A DNA stretch of 64,000 bases. Origin: Liolophura sinensis. Its lineage: Eukaryota; Mollusca; Polyplacophora; Chitonida; Chitonidae. The position numbers and the translations under genes are program-made. Below are positions 61,386 to 64,000 of the stretch, in pieces. The stretch is taken from contig NC_088295.1 of NCBI RefSeq assembly GCF_032854445.1, positions 76,042,028 to 76,106,027 of the forward strand. Reading direction: 5' to 3'. Every line of letters begins with the position of its first letter. Positions within the stretch are counted from its first letter, which is position 1. The notes under the pieces are model-generated. The model searched no databases, had not been told where the DNA came from, and was given only the letters and a program-made list of their open reading frames with translations.

Positions 61386-62309
61386 TGCGTCCACTACACA
61401 GTTCTCTCACAAGGTTGGCAATCTCCTACTTGTTAAGAAATATCACGCTCATAATTTACGCATCACTTTTCAAAACATTTTGTAAAAGTAGTCCTGAGAA
61501 AATGTTATTTCATTTCGAGCTCGAAATTTCTCACAAGTGTTCTCGTATATTCTCTGTTGATAAATTCACACGTGGTAAAATTGTAAAATACCGGTAATTA
61601 ACCACCCGTGAGCCTACATTTTCCTTGGTAAGCCTACATTTGCTGTGTATTGTAACTGTCGATTATAGGCAATGTAAACTAGCTGTTGTTGTTTTTCTTG
61701 TACTTTTATATTCTCACGAGCAAACTGTGGAGCTTTGGTTTCTAATCATACACTGTGCCATTATGTTAGCTTTGTTTAACTACAAATGTTTTTGAACTTT
61801 TGTTGAAGCCAATTCCTATGTTTGTTTAATGTTTTGGTTTGTTACTATATATAGCAGCTGTTCAGCGTATAACTTGTAACCATGTGATGATATGATGTTA
61901 TTATTATAATGTCGGATGTTCCAGTCCTTGCTACATGTAGTAACTGAATCGTTTCAACAATACCGTTAAACTTGATCTCAGTCGACCTACAGGTGCAGGA
62001 TCTTTGTTTCATGGGACAAGATGTTTAAGACTTTGTTTTTTAATTATGGCCAATTAACCTCCAACAGAATCTAAATGTTTATATTGTTTACAAATGTGTC
62101 AATATACACATTCCTGCCACAAAGTGAAATATAAACATTATCAATTAGAGAGTAAGGGCACTGAAGCGATGAGAATACATCCGTGAACAGAATAACATCT
62201 ACACGAGTAGATATCTTATTTCGTCCTTCAGCTCTGAACATTAAAATGCACAGTAATGGGGTTAATCCTAAATATTCTTATCTCTGATGGTTAAGTAATA
62301 CAACTAGCT
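61386..62309. other. Gene-free stretch
   Basis: No exon or repeat array is recognised. Confidence 0.4.
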
Positions 62310-62547
62310 TCACTGGTCAAGCGGGACCAACGCGGTGCAATATCCCAGGGGCCTCTCATCAATGCGGTCGCCGGCTTCCTCTCTGACCCTATGTGGGAAA
62401 GTCTGTCAGCGACGTGCGGGCATGGTCGTGGGTTTCCCCCGATCTCTGCCCGCTTTCCTCCCAGCACAATACTGGCCGTTGTCATAGAAGTGAAATATTC
62501 TGAGTACTGCATAAAACACCAATCAAATCAATAGATAAATCACTGGT
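62310..62547 (+). mobile_element. Near-complete SINE, family 1, with target duplications
   Basis: The body at 62318-62539 has a tRNA-like head that is diverged and shortened (ACCAACGCGGTGCAATATCC), then the central segment (GGAAAGTCTGTCAGCGACGT, GGTCGTGGGTTTCCCCCGAT) and the tail AAGTGAAATATTCTGAGTAC followed by AATCAAATCAATAG. The direct repeat TCACTGGT lies at 62310-62317 and 62540-62547. Confidence 0.88.
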
Positions 62548-64000
62548 TAATCGTTCGAACGCAGAAATCCCTGATTTTGTACTTGAGCACTTTTGAAGTT
62601 TGTCGGCTATTTCAATTACTCGATCCAATCAGACTTAGGCCCTACTCCTGCCTTATAAGTCAAATGTTAGATATTGAGCTGATACAAACGTAACTAAATA
62701 TTATAGATCTATATTTCATAGACACATAAACACTGTCGTGCAATAGCATCCATTAACATATGCAGGCTCTAATAGTGAGCCTTGCTCAGGTAAAGTGGAA
62801 AAAGCATGCCCTTATATGTACACTAATTAAGCGGTCATCCTCCGCTGCTTGTGCGTCAGATCATGGTCTATGGGTCTAAAAAATACTGGTCATTTTGCTG
62901 ACAAATCTCCTTTGCGCAGCGTCCGTGCAACTGTCACGCCACTACCATCCCTATTTTTACCGTTATCAAAATGCGTTTAGGATTTGAACAAAATGTGTAA
63001 TTAAGACTGGTATTTGTTCTGCACGGATACGCCTCTAAGATACAAAAAGTAGCTCACAGACATCGTCATTTCCAAAACACGAGTTTTGGGGTTTGGGAAA
63101 ATTGGAAACTAAACTAGGACTTTACCGTAATTCATTTTGTCCTGAGTGACGGGACATTGCTACAGTACAGCAATCTGTGTGCCTCGAAATTATCTAATAG
63201 TTGCATTAAATTAACACTTTGTAACAAAAATAACGGTATAATACCGCTACGTGGTTGAGCATAACACATCGCAGCACCGAACTACTTATTTATATAGTGC
63301 ATGGATGCTATAGTGCATAGGCCTATATGCTATAGGTTCTGCTCGTAATTTCCAAAACGTGCATTTGCTCAAGTAAATTCATTCTTCAGGTACACTGATA
63401 GGCAAGCAAGTTTTATTGCCATAGTGTAGAACTGTAGATATTTCCGTGCAGATAAAACATTTGCCCGGACAATAAAGTCTTACCTTGTTTGTGCTATCAA
63501 CTGCAAATCTATAAAACAAAATAGTTGTAATGGCCTCAATGCACATTCAAAGGTAAGAATACAATCGGTTATTAGGTCAGATTTGTTAGTTTGCGAGTCG
63601 TGGTTTATTGCTGGCATGCATACATAAGTCGTTAATCAAGATGGTTGTTCCAGGTCAGCAATAGAAAGGAAAATTTCCAAAACAAAGTTTAACACAAAGT
63701 ACAAAACAAAAAACAAAATGTTTAAAAAGAGAAATAGAGTCGTGTAAAAGAGGATGAGTTAACAGCTTGGACAGCATGATACCGACAAAGAACGAGCCTC
63801 TAGGAGCGTTTAATTTAATCTGGATCCAAATTGTTTACCGTGTTAGTTTTGTTTTATTGCCTTTAATCAAACAAGTACGCATTCTCTGCTACGCCTTGAC
63901 TGCAGCTCTATTTAGACCAAGATGGTTGAGATAACATTATAGACACATAGGGTTCAAGGTTATTTTGCTGGACAGTATAAAATATGCTCAGGTTCATTTG
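62548..64000. other. Gene-free stretch
   Basis: No exon, RNA gene or repeat array is recognised to the end of the window. Confidence 0.4.

Overview
This is a eukaryotic nuclear window, AT-rich (roughly 60% AT by eye), with no prokaryotic-style packed genes. The dominant recognisable content is short interspersed elements (SINEs) with tRNA-like heads and long recurring 3' tails, plus an unusually large number of minisatellites. The SINE tail types (for example ending in a CGTATAAGTGAAATATTC-type motif followed by (AAAT)n, or a TACGACGTTAAACCC-type motif followed by (ACTC)n) are the kind I associate with molluscan genomes. Mollusc is therefore the best guess; genus and species cannot be called from this window.

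Genes: only one protein-coding exon is supported, on the minus strand at about 11.8-12.07 kb. It encodes a secretory signal peptide, a basic linker, a short two-cysteine segment and nine uninterrupted Gly-X-Y collagen triplets, and it ends at a consensus splice donor that splits a glycine codon. A 74-bp candidate intron lies directly upstream in the 5' leader. Downstream exons, which would carry the rest of the collagen stalk and any C-terminal recognition domain, were not found; they would lie toward lower coordinates or are too short to see. Almost all other open frames are short, lack family resemblance and are explained by chance or by minisatellites without stop codons.

Layout: 0-5.6 kb is featureless apart from one short SINE tail. 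5.66-7.17 kb holds two minisatellites (17 bp and 79 bp) around a decayed SINE. 11.8-12.15 kb is the collagen-like exon. 17.8-18.2 kb is a 77-79 bp array. 19.7-20.0 kb is a SINE of a third family. 23.3-23.9 kb is a decayed array with a SINE in it. 27.9-28.5 kb has two SINEs. 29.6-29.8 kb is (TA)n plus a 17-bp array. 31.4 kb is a 60-bp SINE tail with a 14-bp target duplication. 34.0-34.6 kb is a 50-bp array. 36.07-36.74 kb holds two full-length SINEs of different families side by side. 39.9-44.65 kb is a repeat-dense block (about 168-bp units, a CAGATA-type array broken by a SINE, and a 1.35-kb array of 46-bp units). 47.6 kb is an 18-bp array, 51.8-52.3 kb has two SINEs, 53.3-53.9 kb a degenerate array, 57.1 and 57.9-58.5 kb arrays of 31 and 81 bp, and 61.2 and 62.3 kb SINEs.

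No multi-gene system, CRISPR array, rRNA gene or free-standing tRNA gene was seen. The most informative biology is the collagen-like secreted protein exon and the retrotransposition record: very short 5'-truncated SINE copies with target-site duplications, and two SINE families with different bodies but a shared 3' tail.
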